Positions 9,493 through 21,080 of a DNA stretch of 64,000 nucleotides are shown here, piece after piece. This stretch comes from Tetrastigma voinierianum. Taxonomy: Eukaryota; Streptophyta; Magnoliopsida; Vitales; Vitaceae. The notes under the pieces are model-generated. The model was not told the DNA's origin, made no database searches, and was given only the letters and a program-made list of their open reading frames with translations. The stretch is from positions 124,001-188,000 of the forward strand of contig JAEQBH010001141.1 of NCBI GenBank assembly GCA_016808115.1, read 5' to 3'. Both the position numbers and the translations under genes were made by a program. Position 1 is the stretch's first letter, and each line of letters opens with the position of its first letter.

Positions 9493-11460
9493 TGTGATAC
9501 CCTGAATTTTCAAAAGGGCAATTAAGTAATTTTGTAATAAAGGGTATATTGGTAATTCGTTAGGGGAACCCTAAGTATAAATAGAAAATAAAAATATATT
9601 ATTATTCTTTGGGTTCATTCATTTCTTTTTGCGTAGCCCTCTCCTAAGCATAGCAATTCAAGAACTAGGGTTTGAAGAAAATTTTCAAGATGAGATTTCT
9701 CCTAGATTCCATTCTAGAAAAAAAATAAAATAATATTGTTAGTAGTAATAAATCTCTTCGTTCTTTTCTATATAGTCTTCTTGTTTGAAAAAGGTTCCGA
9801 GAAGACTTAGGACGTTAGATCTAGGGTTTAAGAAAGCAACTCGAAAGGTAAGATCTTAATTAGTTATTTTCCAAGATATCTTGATATCTTGGTATAAATT
9901 CTCTAATTTTCTTAAGTTTGCCATATCGGCTTGGAGAGTCAGTTGGAATTCAGCTATCTTTCTTTCCAAAAATAAAAATAAAATCACAGTTGGTGGTGTC
10001 GTATTGGATTGTTTGAGAATGGAAGAATGGGTGGAGGCTGCAGCATCTTGGGTTTGAAGGGTGGGACAGCAGCTGTGAGTATAGAAAAAATAAAAGAAAA
10101 AAGAAAAATAAAGAAATATAGTAGGGACCACAAATACTTTGAGATTATGATTGTCTGAAAAAAGTAGAAATTATAGGGATGAATCAATAAGTATGTGACA
10201 ACCGACAAATGGATTGAAAAGTCAAAGTAGAATGCTATCGTGATTTTTTTGGTTGAGTGCTGATTTAAAAGATAAAAAATGACATTTAGTAAAAAAGCCA
10301 AAATGAACATATTGTTATGGTTAATATCATTTAATATTAAAAGAAATTAAGTCTAAAAGTCTTTCATAAAATAGGCCTAGAAAACTTAAAGTCTAGATAA
10401 TGATTGATATTAGAAAAAAAAAAGTTTCTAGATATTCCAATTATTTTAGAAAAAAAAAAAAACAAAAGAGGTAAAGATTTGATGATAAATTCCTAAAGAA
10501 TAATAATAAACAAATATAACAAGTTTGGAAGCTAAAGTTTTATAAATTTATGTATTTGATAAGTAATTGAGGATATATTTTTGACAAGTAGATATTTGTT
10601 ATGATTTGAGAAAATATTGTGATCAAGATAACTATTGAGGGATAAGATGATATAAAATATACTGATAATAATTATTTTTAGTAGAGTAGGTGAATTAATT
10701 AAGAATATAAAATAAATAAATATTTGAAATTATATTAGGAAGGAATTTGTCTTTTATAAAAGTTTTGAAGCTCATTAATTAAATTATTAATAATTATGAT
10801 GTTTAAAATATTATTATGATTAATAATATTGACATTATGACATTGTTAGGATTCCTAGACCTTAATTTTAGGTGAATAATTAATGATGATAGTTCCTCCT
10901 TATTATTCTAGGGGTGAAATATTCCTTTTGATTCTCTTGATTAGCTTATTCAAGATTTTAAAGAATCTTTGCATTTGAGTGAGGATATTAATCTGATTTT
11001 GAAAGAAAATATTTTACATGTTTTTGCGTAAAGATTATCTATATAGTTTTTCGAAAAAAATATTTATTTGCCTTTTATGTAATTTGAATGAGGAAAAGTT
11101 TGATTTGTTTTATTCCATGATTGTCCGTAAGTTCAAATTGGGATTTTGCATGAAAGTATTTTGAGATTTTTTTTGTTTATGAAAGAAAATGTGGATATAT
11201 GATGTTTTGTGATTTGAATTTTTGAATGAAATATTTGACTCTGGTTAGTTTATCCCTGTTAATGGGAAAAATAGCACTATTCGGCCCTTGTCAACGAGAA
11301 TAATAGTTGGCTACGTTAAGCGGTGGTGAATGTAATTGATTTGAAACACTGCTCTAGGGGTTTCGGTTGAGTTCTTAGTATTAGTAGTGTTTGGTTCGTC
11401 CAGCCCCAAAATATGAGCAATTTGCAACTAGCCACCCATTTAAAAGTCCCATATGGCAGG
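9493..11460 (+). repeat. Ty3/gypsy-type LTR, 3' end cut off
   Basis: Begins TGTGATACCCTGAATTTTC, followed by AAGGGCAATTAAGTAATTTTG and a TATA box at 9576-9583. This is the usual start of a chromovirus-type plant LTR. Further in, 11240-11320 has the CTATTCGGCCCTTGTCAACG type blocks seen in such LTRs. It stops at 11460, where an Athila-like LTR begins, so its 3' end is missing or displaced. There is no coding sequence. Confidence 0.6.
9576..9583 (+). promoter_or_regulatory. TATA box of gypsy LTR
   Basis: TATAAATA about 83 bp from the LTR start at 9493, on the strand expected for this LTR. Confidence 0.55.
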
Positions 11461-13094
11461 TGATGAGTACACTTTATACTCATTTTATCCCTATGTTTTA
11501 CTTTTTTTTTTGGTAGTTTTATTATATAAATAAGTGATCTAATGCTCTAAATGTTCAATTTTGTGATTAGGTCAACCATGAGCCAATATGGAGCAAAAAC
11601 AAAAAGATAAAGCCCAAAAATCAGCAAACTACATACACAACAACAACTACTGTGTTTTAATGTTTTAGGCTGGACAATGATCCCAAATGGCTACAATTTT
11701 TATATGGATGGATAGGAGACTTCTCAGGCTTTCCAAAGAGACCTTATTTACTCCATTTGGACTTCAAATGATTAAGTTATAACTCTTGGTAGTGGAAGGA
11801 AGAAGAGAAGAGAGCTCAAAAGTGACCAATTGGAGAATTTTGTAACTGAAGTCTTTATCATCATTTCTAAAGTGTTCTTTCTAGCCATATCTAGATTCTA
11901 CACTCTCTAAGCTGTCCAACGAGTCCAAGATCATCCAAATCGAAGTTCAGATGACATAGTTATGGCCTTACGAAGTTGGTGTAAAAATAGGGGAGCTGCA
12001 GCAACGTCGCGATGTTGAGAACCAACGTCTTGAAGTTGTAAGGAGTGCAGAAACAGAGGAGACTGACGTCGCGACGTTCAGGGTTGGTTTTGGGTCAATT
12101 TTTAGCCCATTTTGAGCCTAGAATCGAGGGTTTTAAAGCTCAAACCTTAAGGAGATGAGCAGAGGTTGGCTAAGGCTTGAATAGGGGGGACTTTGTCCAC
12201 ACTTTGGGACCAAAGAAGAGGTTTAGAGCTTTTTTTGAAGATTTGGGAGAAGATCATGAGATTTGTGGAAAATCAAGAGAATCACCATCATTTTGATCAT
12301 TAGAGTTTCTTCTTTCTCTTTTCTCATGTTTTATCCTAAGTTTATGATGTATCAAACCTTTATCATGCTTTAAATTCGTAGATCTAGGGTTTTTGGTTGT
12401 GGACATGGATCTTATATCTAATGGTTGATTTTCCTATTTCTATTGTCTTTTTGTGATTGTATATCTATTAATTCATGCTTGGTTGCTATTTACATATTGA
12501 TTTCTAGCTAATCTCAATATGAAGAGTGATTTCTTATGAGATATGAGAAGTGAGTGAGAAATTAGACATAGATGAGTTAACCTAATTAATTGGACAATAT
12601 AAAAATTAGTAATAATTAGGAGGCTTAGTGGTTCTTTGATCCTAATGCATCTTGCTGCAGGGGTTGAGCTAAGAAGCAAGAAACCTAGTGTTAAATGATA
12701 GGTGTTGACACTTGAAGAGCTTATAATTAATATAGATAAGAATCGCCTTAGACAACATTTTCATGGGAACTTGATAGAATGGAATATTGATCTATATATA
12801 ATAGAAATGTCCAATTGCACCAAATACCTTAGAATTATATTATCTATTGGTATCCCCTAGTTGTACATCTCAATTGTTAGATAGAAATTTCATTAGTTTA
12901 GTTTACATTTAGTTTTATTATCACTGTTGTTAGTTTGGTTATTAGAGAAATATTCTAATTTTGGTACTTAGCATCCCCATTTTCCCTATGGATCGATCTT
13001 TGTACATCTCGTACACTATATTACTTGACAAGCATATACTTGCGCAAAATAGGCGCTCATTACATATTTTATCGCATATTCTTAATACATATCA
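11461..13094 (+). repeat. 5' LTR of an Athila/Tat-like element
   Basis: Begins TGATGAGTACACTTTATACT. The proposed end (TACATATCA at 13094) is an imperfect inverted match of TGATGAGTA. A tRNA-Asp-type PBS follows 22 bp later. The length of 1634 bp suits Athila-class LTRs. It contains two CpG palindromes, AACGTCGCGATGTT (12003-12016) and ACGTCGCGACGT (12066-12077), akin to the palindrome arrays elsewhere in the window. Confidence 0.7.
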
Positions 13095-13116
13095 CAAAAT
13101 ACGCCTATAAAGTTTT

Positions 13117-13134
13117 TGGCGACGTTACCAGGGA
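13117..13134 (+). other. primer-binding site, tRNA-Asp type
   Basis: TGGCGACGTTACCAGGGA, which resembles the complement of the plant tRNA-Asp 3' end (TGGCGCCGTTGCCGGGG) used by Athila and related gypsy elements, with three differences. It fixes a plus orientation. Confidence 0.8.
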
Positions 13135-13262
13135 AAATTGATGTTTTATGCTAATATCAATACTAAGTGCTTCTTTAGTACTTCAAACATTTTTTTATGT
13201 ATATTTTGTGTGGTTTTTGAGTTTATGATACTTTTAGTAGAAATTTTCAGGTTAAAATCACA

Positions 13263-14057
13263 ATGGATCCGATCATCGAGTTGACAGTAGCATTGGCTCA
13301 CCTTGAGCGACAACTAAGAATGCGATGGTGGCCGATGAGCATCGAGAGTGGCATTTCAGTGAGAGTCGAGTGTGGCAACCATATGCATCGATGGATTATG
13401 CTCAATATGGAGGTGCCCCGTACTTGAGCAATCATAATTTTGGATGGAGCCACCACCCAAACACTATGGAATACAAGTTATACCACTCACTTGCTCTCCA
13501 CAATCCAAAAGATCAAGCTGAACAAAAATGGCTGAAATAGAAAGAATGCATCTTTGATTGGTCATGGAAGAATCTTGGTGATTCGACAAGGGCTGAAATG
13601 GACTACTCTCAAGTTGGCTTGCCTAGTTTTTGTGATCAAAATGAGAAAAGTCAACCTCCACAGGAGAAAATGACAAAGTTAGAGGCAACCATGGCTGAAT
13701 TAGAAAGACTTTATGCTGAATATGCAACATCCCAAGTTCAATTCATGAATGAGACAAGAGCGACTCTTGAGTTCAATTAGCCCAACTTGAAGATTAGAGG
13801 TGCAAGTGGGGCAAATGGCTGAGATACTCTTAGAAGAACAACAAAGAAGTTTGCCTACACTTGAGGAACCTAAAATAGAAAAGGAATATGATGCCAAGGA
13901 ATTGAAAGACGTAGTTGTGAAGGAAGATGAGCCAACTTCTCCGGAATCACATGAAAAGATAAAAGATGAAGTTGTGAATACTATTCCAGAGATGACTCTT
14001 TGGGTTGCAATACATGAGGAAGTGAAATATGAGAAAAAACCAAACCGAGGTGGATGA
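13263..14057 (+). pseudogene. gag-like ORF remnants of an Athila/Tat-like element
   Basis: An ATG at 13263 (MDPIIELTVALAHLERQLR) is soon frameshifted into a second frame (13325-13540, with EWHFSESRVWQPYASMDYAQ), then 13598-13780 and 13800-14057. The 13598 segment, KMTKLEATMAELERLYAEYA, looks like a coiled coil. The last segment is Glu/Lys-rich. The position directly after the PBS suggests the gag of a non-autonomous element. I do not recognise the protein family from residues alone. Stops separate all the pieces. Confidence 0.5.
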
Positions 14058-15245
14058 GTACAGTCAGTTCCACTTGAGCAATGAATTGAGAGGAATCATT
14101 GTAAAAGAAAAAAAATGAAAAAATATTGAAAATATAAAAAATAATTATCTTGGAGAGACTATGTGCTCAGATTCTTGATTGAGCATAACTATCGCCCTCT
14201 TAGAGAAAGAATGGGTGAAATTGCAGCATATCCGTGGATGGTAGAGTCCCCATTTGGACTTGAAAAACGTAGCAACTTCTTGGGAGCAACCCAGTTCGAA
14301 AAGTTTCCCTTTCCCTTTTCTTTTTTTTTAGTTACTTTTTGAGTTTGTTTTGAATAAATTTGCTGCTTGTCTTGTGTTTCTTAGTGTTGTTTTTAGGTTT
14401 TTGGAGTTCAAAGTTAGCTATGGAGGTGGAGAATCTTAGGGAAGTTTATAGTATCTTGGAGGTTCGAAGAACAAAGGGTGAACAAAGAAATCGGTTTCAA
14501 CATCCTTCCTCATTTCAGAACATATTTGCTTCCTATTTTCAAGCCTCCTCTCATTTTAAGACTTAAGTTTAATCCCTCTTAACTTTGCCTCCATGAAGTC
14601 ATATTCATTGGAGCGACCGGAACGATCGACCTCGAGAGTACTCATTATCCATTCTTGCTTTTGTTTCACATTGAGGACAATGTTTAATTCAAGTTTGGGG
14701 AGTGAATTAAATTTTTTTTTCAAAAATCCAGCTTTTGTATCTCCTTACCTATTTTAGTTATTGCTTTATTTGTTTGGGTTGTTTGCATGAGTTTTTCTTT
14801 GTTTCTTTTATTTGTTTCATGTCTCATATGAGTGAGTTTGATGCCTTGTTGGCTAGTAGAAGGTCGTTTTGAACACAAACATTTGAAAAAGGGCAAGTGT
14901 AAAGTGGATTGGACCCTTAGGTTTTTATATGATCTGGAATTCTGTGCTTTCTTGGTCTGGGTGACTTAGCTTAGTCACCTCCCTTTTGCTTCAAGAAGCT
15001 ATTTCTCAAGGAATCTATTATACATACACTTTTGGTCTCTCTTGTATACCTTGGTCTCGGACCCTTTGCCTTGAATTCAATTAACCTTGGGCGATTCTAG
15101 CCACCTAAGTGATGGGACACCTAATCAAAAAGAGGATTGCCTTGAAGCTGACTAACAAGCGAAAAATACAAAGCGAAAGAAAAATTGAAAAGAAGATAAA
15201 AAGAAAAAGAAAAGAAAAATGTAATAAGTATGTGAATAAGAATAA
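14058..15245 (+). other. 3' non-coding region of the Athila-like element
   Basis: Contains CACATTGAGGACAATGTTTA followed by ATTCAAGTTTGGGGAG (about 14669-14702), similar to CACATTGAGACAATGTTGAA and GGTCGGGGAG at about 62673-62704 in the Athila-type element at the right end. Near 15165-15224 there is an A/G-only tract of AAAAG units like those at 63.19-63.30 kb and, reversed, 35.26-35.31 kb. No polymerase genes or 3' LTR are seen. The element is cut near 15250. Confidence 0.6.
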
Positions 15246-15249
15246 AGCG

Positions 15250-17165
15250 AGGATCATCCCGATCGGAGTGTAAAAGCGCAGAAAAAATTGATTTTATGAA
15301 GAAAAGGTCAAAACAGTAATTTTTTCGCTATAGTATAAGGGAATATCTGGAAATTCCCAAGACTGCGGGTGACGGAACGGACCTCACAAATAAATTCGTC
15401 TCATGGAGTTTAGTTACCCTGATGAATTGATTTAAGAAGTGCGGGGCGGTCGAGTTTCATGTAATTCGGGGGTGAGACGGGTAAATGGCATGACAGCGTG
15501 TGTACGGTGCCACGTGGCATCATGACCCAAAATAGGGGCGATAATGGAAAATGCCACATGGTGAGACCATGTGTGGTCTTGAAAAGATCAATGAGTGGTT
15601 AGGTGTCATAGGTGACACTTGTCACCATAAGGCAAAACAAAAGGGGACACATGGGAGCTATGTGTCACACCCCTAGAGAAATATCAAGTTGGGGATAAGA
15701 ACGGATGAAGGAAAGAGGAAGGAGAAAAAAAGAAAAAAGGGGAAAAGAAAGGGGGAGAGGAACGGAGGAGTGATCGGCGATACTTCCTTAGATCTCTGAC
15801 AAAGCGACGATCAAAACTCGTCAGAGAAAGAGGCAAAGTTTGTCTACGCAACGAGAGCTTTGTATAGGTACCAAGATCGGGAGTTTTCGTCAAACTCCAA
15901 GAGGTAGGGTTCTTTCCTACTCTAGTTAGTCCTTTTCTAAGGGCCATTCGATGGCCATAAGGTGTAGCCCTAAAGGTGGGGCTGATTCAAGAATAGTTGT
16001 GATCAAACTGTTGGTGAAATACAAACCAATTTCTAGGTCCTCTCTATTCTCAGAACTGAAGTTCTGAAGCAGGTTGTATTTGTTGGAAAATACAGGTTTG
16101 AGTATGATGATTTTGTAGTGTTTCATTGATGGACATGGATTGACATCTTTGAAGCGTATTGTCTTGTTTTGGGTTTGAACATGAAGGTCGATTTTGTGTG
16201 TTATTAAGCAGTTGAATGACATGCTAGTGTGAAAAATCATGTGAATATATGTTGAAGTTGATGTATTTACATGGGTTGTATTATGGATGTAAATTGTATG
16301 CTGTAGATATGATTATTCATAAATTATAAATGTTGCATGTAGCTCATCATGCATGTAACATGAAAGAACATGCAATGGCATTCTGCATTGCATATGCATG
16401 GGGACATTGCGTGAAACGGGTGTGAGTGCATGGCATGAAAAAACACTGCGTTTGGTGTTTAAATGGTGGGCTTTGAAAAAGGGACGACGTCCTAGAGTTG
16501 CACGGTTCGATATTATGTGTCGGGTAGTAACAAGAAGGGATAGACACCCCCTCAGGTGAAAAGCTTGTATTATTGGTCAGACATATGTATCTAGCAATGA
16601 AAGTTTGCGAAACTGTCGGAAGGCGTACGACGCCTACGGTGAAACCTCGGAAAGTTCATTACCCACAAAAGACACATGGCTTTGGAATAAATAAATTTTT
16701 CGGAGACTGTCCATGGAGTTAAAATATAAAAAAAAAATCTTTTGTTTTGGAAATAAAGGCTTTTCAAACATGACGAGTGCATGTGTGAGGGAGTCGATGA
16801 GGGCTTGGGACATTGGCATGACATGTGAGCATTCATGTAGAAATGCATACATTGTTGCACAAGGTGTTTATAATGATTGAATCATGGCATTGCATGTGCA
16901 CTTAGGTGGGGAGTAGCCCTTGTAGGAGAATTCCTCTACCTGGCATGCTCACCCCGTCGAGAGAGAGAAAATATTTTTCAGGTGCTTAAGGTCCACTAGG
17001 AGATGGAACTCATATGAGACCTTAATGGTAAAGAAGGCCAGATTAGGGCTTATTTCTGTATTTTGTAAGATCCTGGACAGTTGTCTAGTTTTTTGTTATG
17101 TAAAAAGAAGAGTTGTAATAAAACTCATTTTGAATTGTTTAATATAGTTTAGCAGGTTTTTCCCA
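15250..17165 (+). repeat. gypsy-type LTR, family A, copy 1
   Basis: Shares blocks with the segment at 18.18-19.86 kb. These are a U3-like start with GGTCAAAACAGTAATTTTTTC against AAATGGTAATTTCGGCC, the block AGGTAGGGTCTTTCCTACT then TTAGTCCTTTTC (about 15901-15937 against 18763-18797), ATGGCATGAAAAAACA, and a GTGGGGAGTAGCCC region. It ends in GTTGTAATAAAACTC ... TTTAGCAGGTTTT (about 17112-17160). No PBS or coding region adjoins it. Borders are approximate. Confidence 0.6.
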
Positions 17166-17399
17166 GATTTTTATGTTGCCTTTATTGTGCCGAGGCCATT
17201 GTGATCATTTAGAGTGTCTTGGGAAGCGGGAGGTCTGAAAATGCAGGAAAAGGCTATCGCGGGTTTGGGCGAGGATTTTAGGTCGTGGGGTTTCTGAGGT
17301 CGCAATGGGTTTCTTGTCCTATATCGAAATAGGGGTTCCACATTCGCCGAGCATGGTTCTGGCAGGAACAACGGCGGTTGGCAGTGGTGACATAGTTTT
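17166..17399. other. non-coding DNA next to the palindrome array
   Basis: GC-richer than its neighbours, non-coding, and runs into the TGTCGCGACA array. I recognise no gene. Confidence 0.4.
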
Positions 17400-18125
17400 T
17401 CCATGTTAAGACAATGCTTAGTTTCTCTGTCGTGACAATGTCTCGACAGAGGTTTCCTTGTCACGACCGAGACGACGGCGACAAGAGGTTAGGTGTTGCA
17501 CTCTTCGTGTTGCAACATGCTTGGTCTTGGTAGGAATTTCTCTATCGCGATAGAGTATTTTTATGTTCTGTGAGGTTTGGTCGAGGCCCGGGGTTTCTAT
17601 GTCCGCAGTGGTATTTCATTAATGAAGTGATGAGTTTGGCCTTGGGAAGGGATCTTATGTTGCCACAAAGTGTTTTATGCCGCGACATAGTTTGGTTAAG
17701 ACCAAGAGTTATTATGTCTCAACAAAATTTTTATGTCGCGACAGAGTTGACCAAGGTGAAGAGAAATTATGCCATGACAGAGTGTTTTGTGTCGCGACAG
17801 AGTTTGGTCAAGGCCAGGAGTTTCCATGTCGCGACATAGTATTTCTATGTCGCTGGCGTAGCTCGCCAGCTGGGATGTGGTTTTATGTGTGTTGACAAAG
17901 AGCCATGTCGCACGTGCAGTTTGGCCTAGTCAGGAGATCAGGATGCACAGAGTATTTTCTTACAATCGAAGCCTGGGGCAAAGGCTAATGAGCGAGAATT
18001 CAAGTCACGATAGAGTTCTCTAAGCTTGTGTCGCAACAGAGTATGCCTTAGGTCGCTATAGAAAGTTCCAGGACATGGGGGTTTCCATGTCCCAATATAG
18101 CGTTCCATGTCGCGATAGTAGGGCA
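17400..18125. repeat. array of CpG palindromes (TGTCGCGACA type)
   Basis: Perfect TGTCGCGACA at 17734-17743, 17790-17799 and 17827-17836 (the last extended to ATGTCGCGACAT), and a 16-bp perfect palindrome CTCTATCGCGATAGAG at 17540-17555. Many one-base variants lie between (TGTCGTGACA, TGCCGCGACA, TGTCGCAACA). Spacers share GAGTTTGGTCAAGGCCAGGA and GTTTCCATG words, so this is a diverged tandem array with units of roughly 35-60 bp. Its role is unknown. Confidence 0.85.
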
Positions 18126-18175
18126 TGGTGCTGCATTGCAACAAGACGAGATATGCGTACGACAGAGGCATCATG

Positions 18176-19862
18176 AAACCCCTAAAATCTGAAATTCTTC
18201 TCAAAGCGTAAAATGGTAATTTCGGCCAAAATTTGGAATTTTTCGTATCTCGTGATGACAAAATGTGACTTCACCGTTTGGAATCGCCTCACACCCATTA
18301 CCACATCAAATATCAGTTTCGACCTTGCATACCAATTGCTTGCCAGCACCGCTGTAAAGTGACACTTGACATTTCGAAGGGCCAAGCATGGCACACGTGT
18401 CAAGTGGAGTCAAAACAACGAGCCTGTTACATTAGAGACAAATTTAAGACTCAAGGAAATACTAAATCCATTGCATTTAATAAGCTGACAGGTGTAATCC
18501 AAAGAACCACTTTGAAGTGGATAAGTGGCATGAGAGGGACAAGTTCTCTTGACCCAACTTGACCCAACCGATTGGATGGGGAAAAAGAGAGGGAAAAGAG
18601 AGAGAGAAAAGCCAAACAAATGTGAGAGAGTTTTTAGAGTGAGAAACTCTCACTTATCTTTAGATTTCAAGGATCTATCTGGCCAACTCGACGAGACAAG
18701 AGGTGCTGATCCCCACTACAAGCCACGCCAGGTATCTGTATTGTGGAGTTTTGGAAACTTCTGAGGTAGGGTCTTCCTACTTGATTTAGTCCTTATTGAA
18801 CCTTGTTAATGGTTGAGTACCAAATGGTCACGCGTATTTCGCCCCTGGATCGGGATAAGAGCCGAAATTTTGGACAATTATGGATAGTTCGAACGGGTAG
18901 GGGCTGCCTCTCGCATGTCTCACCAGGTTTGTGTGATTGTTTGGGCAAGCCTGATGGACTATCTGTGATGTTTATTAGCCCATGTGAGCTAATTTTGGTG
19001 CTATTACTAAGGAATGAATAACATGTTGTTAAATTTCACACATATTCATGCTCGATATATATTAACATGAATTATAATGAAATGGAATATTGCATTTCAT
19101 ATGCACTGGGGTAATCTAGAACAATAGGTAAGAGTGCATGACATGAAAAACATGGTTGTTAAATGAATTTCATGGGAAGATTTTCTCCGAAGAATCGCTG
19201 AGAGTCAGTCCAACGCTTCATCTCTGAGGACGACTCCAGCGATCGTTGTGGTAGAGCTATCTAGCACCACCCTTAGGGTTATCCAATAGAATTTTATTAG
19301 AAATTAGTATTATGTTTTCGTGGAACAAAACCTTTTGTTTTGAAAACAACGCTTTTCTCACACTCGCTTAGCATGCTTGAGGGAGTCAAAGGAGGCTCGA
19401 GATGTGGGAATGGGTGTGAACACACTCATCCATAACATGTAGACACTGGGTAGGACTTGCTGTTTTAATGAATGCTTGGTGCTATCGCATGAGCACTTAG
19501 TATGGAGTGCACCCAAGCAGGAAAATTCAACCACTGGCATTGCCTACTCTGTCAGGAATCCCTTCAGTACGTGGAGATGATAGGAAGAAGGCGCTCACTA
19601 GAGGCCGTCTACGTGGCTTGACTTTATATTTTTGGTACACATGTATAAAAATTGATTGAAACATGTTTGTGTATAAGAGTGCAACTTTAAACTATTGTAA
19701 TATAGTTGGTTATATTTGGTGAGTATGGATGTATGGGTCCACGTGCTATATTTTTACTTATGTTTGAGTATCAGGTAGAGAGACTCATTTTGTGGCATTG
19801 AGACATTCAATGACCACATGTATTCTGTGGGTTGATGTTAACGACCCCTGTTAGGTGTCACG
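18176..19862 (+). repeat. gypsy-type LTR, family A, copy 2
   Basis: Homologous to the minus copy at 4752-6540 along most of its length, with blocks in the same order. These include AGGAAAATTCAACCACTGGC, CTCACTAGAGGCC, ATGTTTGTGTATAAGAGTGC, GGTGAGTATGGATGTATG and TGGCATTGAGACATTCAATG. It lacks an adjoining PBS or genes. The start is placed where the shared U3-like sequence begins and is uncertain by tens of bases. The end is near TGTTAGGTGTCACGC. Confidence 0.65.
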
Positions 19863-20339
19863 CCTATATCGTAGCCTAGGTTTATAAATACCTGTAGCTA
19901 GATGCCTGATACTAAAGTTATACTAGTATCGTGAAGTTAGGTATCGTTAGATCATGCATTCATTGTGCACTTTATTGTCATGATTTTCGTGTTGTTTGTA
20001 TGCTGGTAACAACACATAAGAAAATGTCGGGAATACTAGGTTGAGAAATATAACCTAGTGGTTTGAGGAATTATGGGCGTAATAGTCCGTAAATGAGTGA
20101 AAAAAAGAATGAAAATTTATGGACGTCTAAATTCTTTTGAATATAAACAAGTTGTATGGAATTTGAAGATTAATCCACAGACAAGAAAAAGGGTTGTAAT
20201 TAAACTCTTTAATTTGTGAAGTATATATATAGCAGGTTTTGTAAAGGCTATAAGAGCCAAGAAGTGGTAGGAAGGCTATTGGAGGATTCTGAAAAAAAAA
20301 AAGGGTCATAGGGGACCAAACTGACAATATCGCTTAACA
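19863..20339 (+). repeat. LTR-derived fragment
   Basis: Carries GGGTTGTAATTAAACTC and TATATATAGCAGGTTTTG (about 20188-20240), matching the 3' end of copy 1 (17112-17160). A TATA-like CTAGGTTTATAAATACC lies near 19880-19896. This is probably the end of another LTR of the same broad group joined to copy 2. There is no gene. Confidence 0.45.
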
Positions 20340-20990
20340 CTGAATGCTAATACAAGAGGTGGTGTCACGACAGTGGACGACGTAATGCACCATTAAGGTA
20401 GTCGTATGCAAAGAATAATACAACATGAAGCACACCTACGATACTGGCTCCGCCAGACGACAAGTTTCCTCGCCTCAGCCTGATGACCGCTTTGCGTTGT
20501 GACATAACCGGGCCGTGGATCAGTCGGTTTTCGTGGGTCACGACATGATTTTTATGTCGCGAACAGAGCGCATCTGGGGTGTCGCGACATGGCCTTCGAC
20601 GCCACGTACATGAAAGTCGCATGTGGAGCTTAGTCCGTCGCGACATACTTTGGTTTCGCAAACGTGAGGGGTTGAAGTGGTGTCGCCAATAATCGCTTGA
20701 TGTTGTGACACCGCCGAGAAATTGCGTCGCGACATGGGTCGGGCCTTTTCGGGTTGCACTGAATCGGCAGGTCGCCAATGCCAGACCACCGTGTCGCGCA
20801 CATTCTTTCGTGTCGCTGACATGGTCCTGGCCGCTGGGCGCCGTGTCGCTGACACAAAATTTTGCGTCGCGGATGTGACGCGTAAGCACCCAATGAAGCG
20901 CTGAGGCAAATAAAGGCACGACGACAAATAATACCGCGCCCATGACACGGGTATCAGGCGCGTAAAGGTACACAATCGTGCACACGACTA
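20340..20990. repeat. second array of CpG palindromes
   Basis: TGTCGCGACA at 20580-20589, CGTCGCGACA at 20636-20645 and 20725-20734, and variants such as TATGTCGCGAACAG (about 20553), GTGTCGCGCACA and GTGTCGCTGACA. It is much richer in GC and CpG than its surroundings. Long stop-free minus-strand frames here (up to 206 codons) follow from this composition and match no protein I know. Confidence 0.8.
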
Positions 20991-21080
20991 ATTTGTCGCA
21001 GCATCAGGTTGTGCAATCGCTGTCGCTGTGGAACACCGTCATGAACGCCTGGTCAATCGCTCAAAGATTATTGTATGCCT
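20991..21080. other. junction sequence, unassigned
   Basis: Short transition between the palindrome array and the GCCCC-motif region. Nothing recognised. Confidence 0.35.

Noticed and set aside
13325..14057. A host gene in three exons
   Set aside because: The pieces follow directly after an LTR and PBS and are separated by stops and frameshifts without clear splice sites. A broken retroelement ORF explains them better.
20365..20985. 206-codon minus-strand open frame
   Set aside because: It lies on the CpG-palindrome array, where GC richness removes stops. The translation has no known domain, and several frames are open at once.
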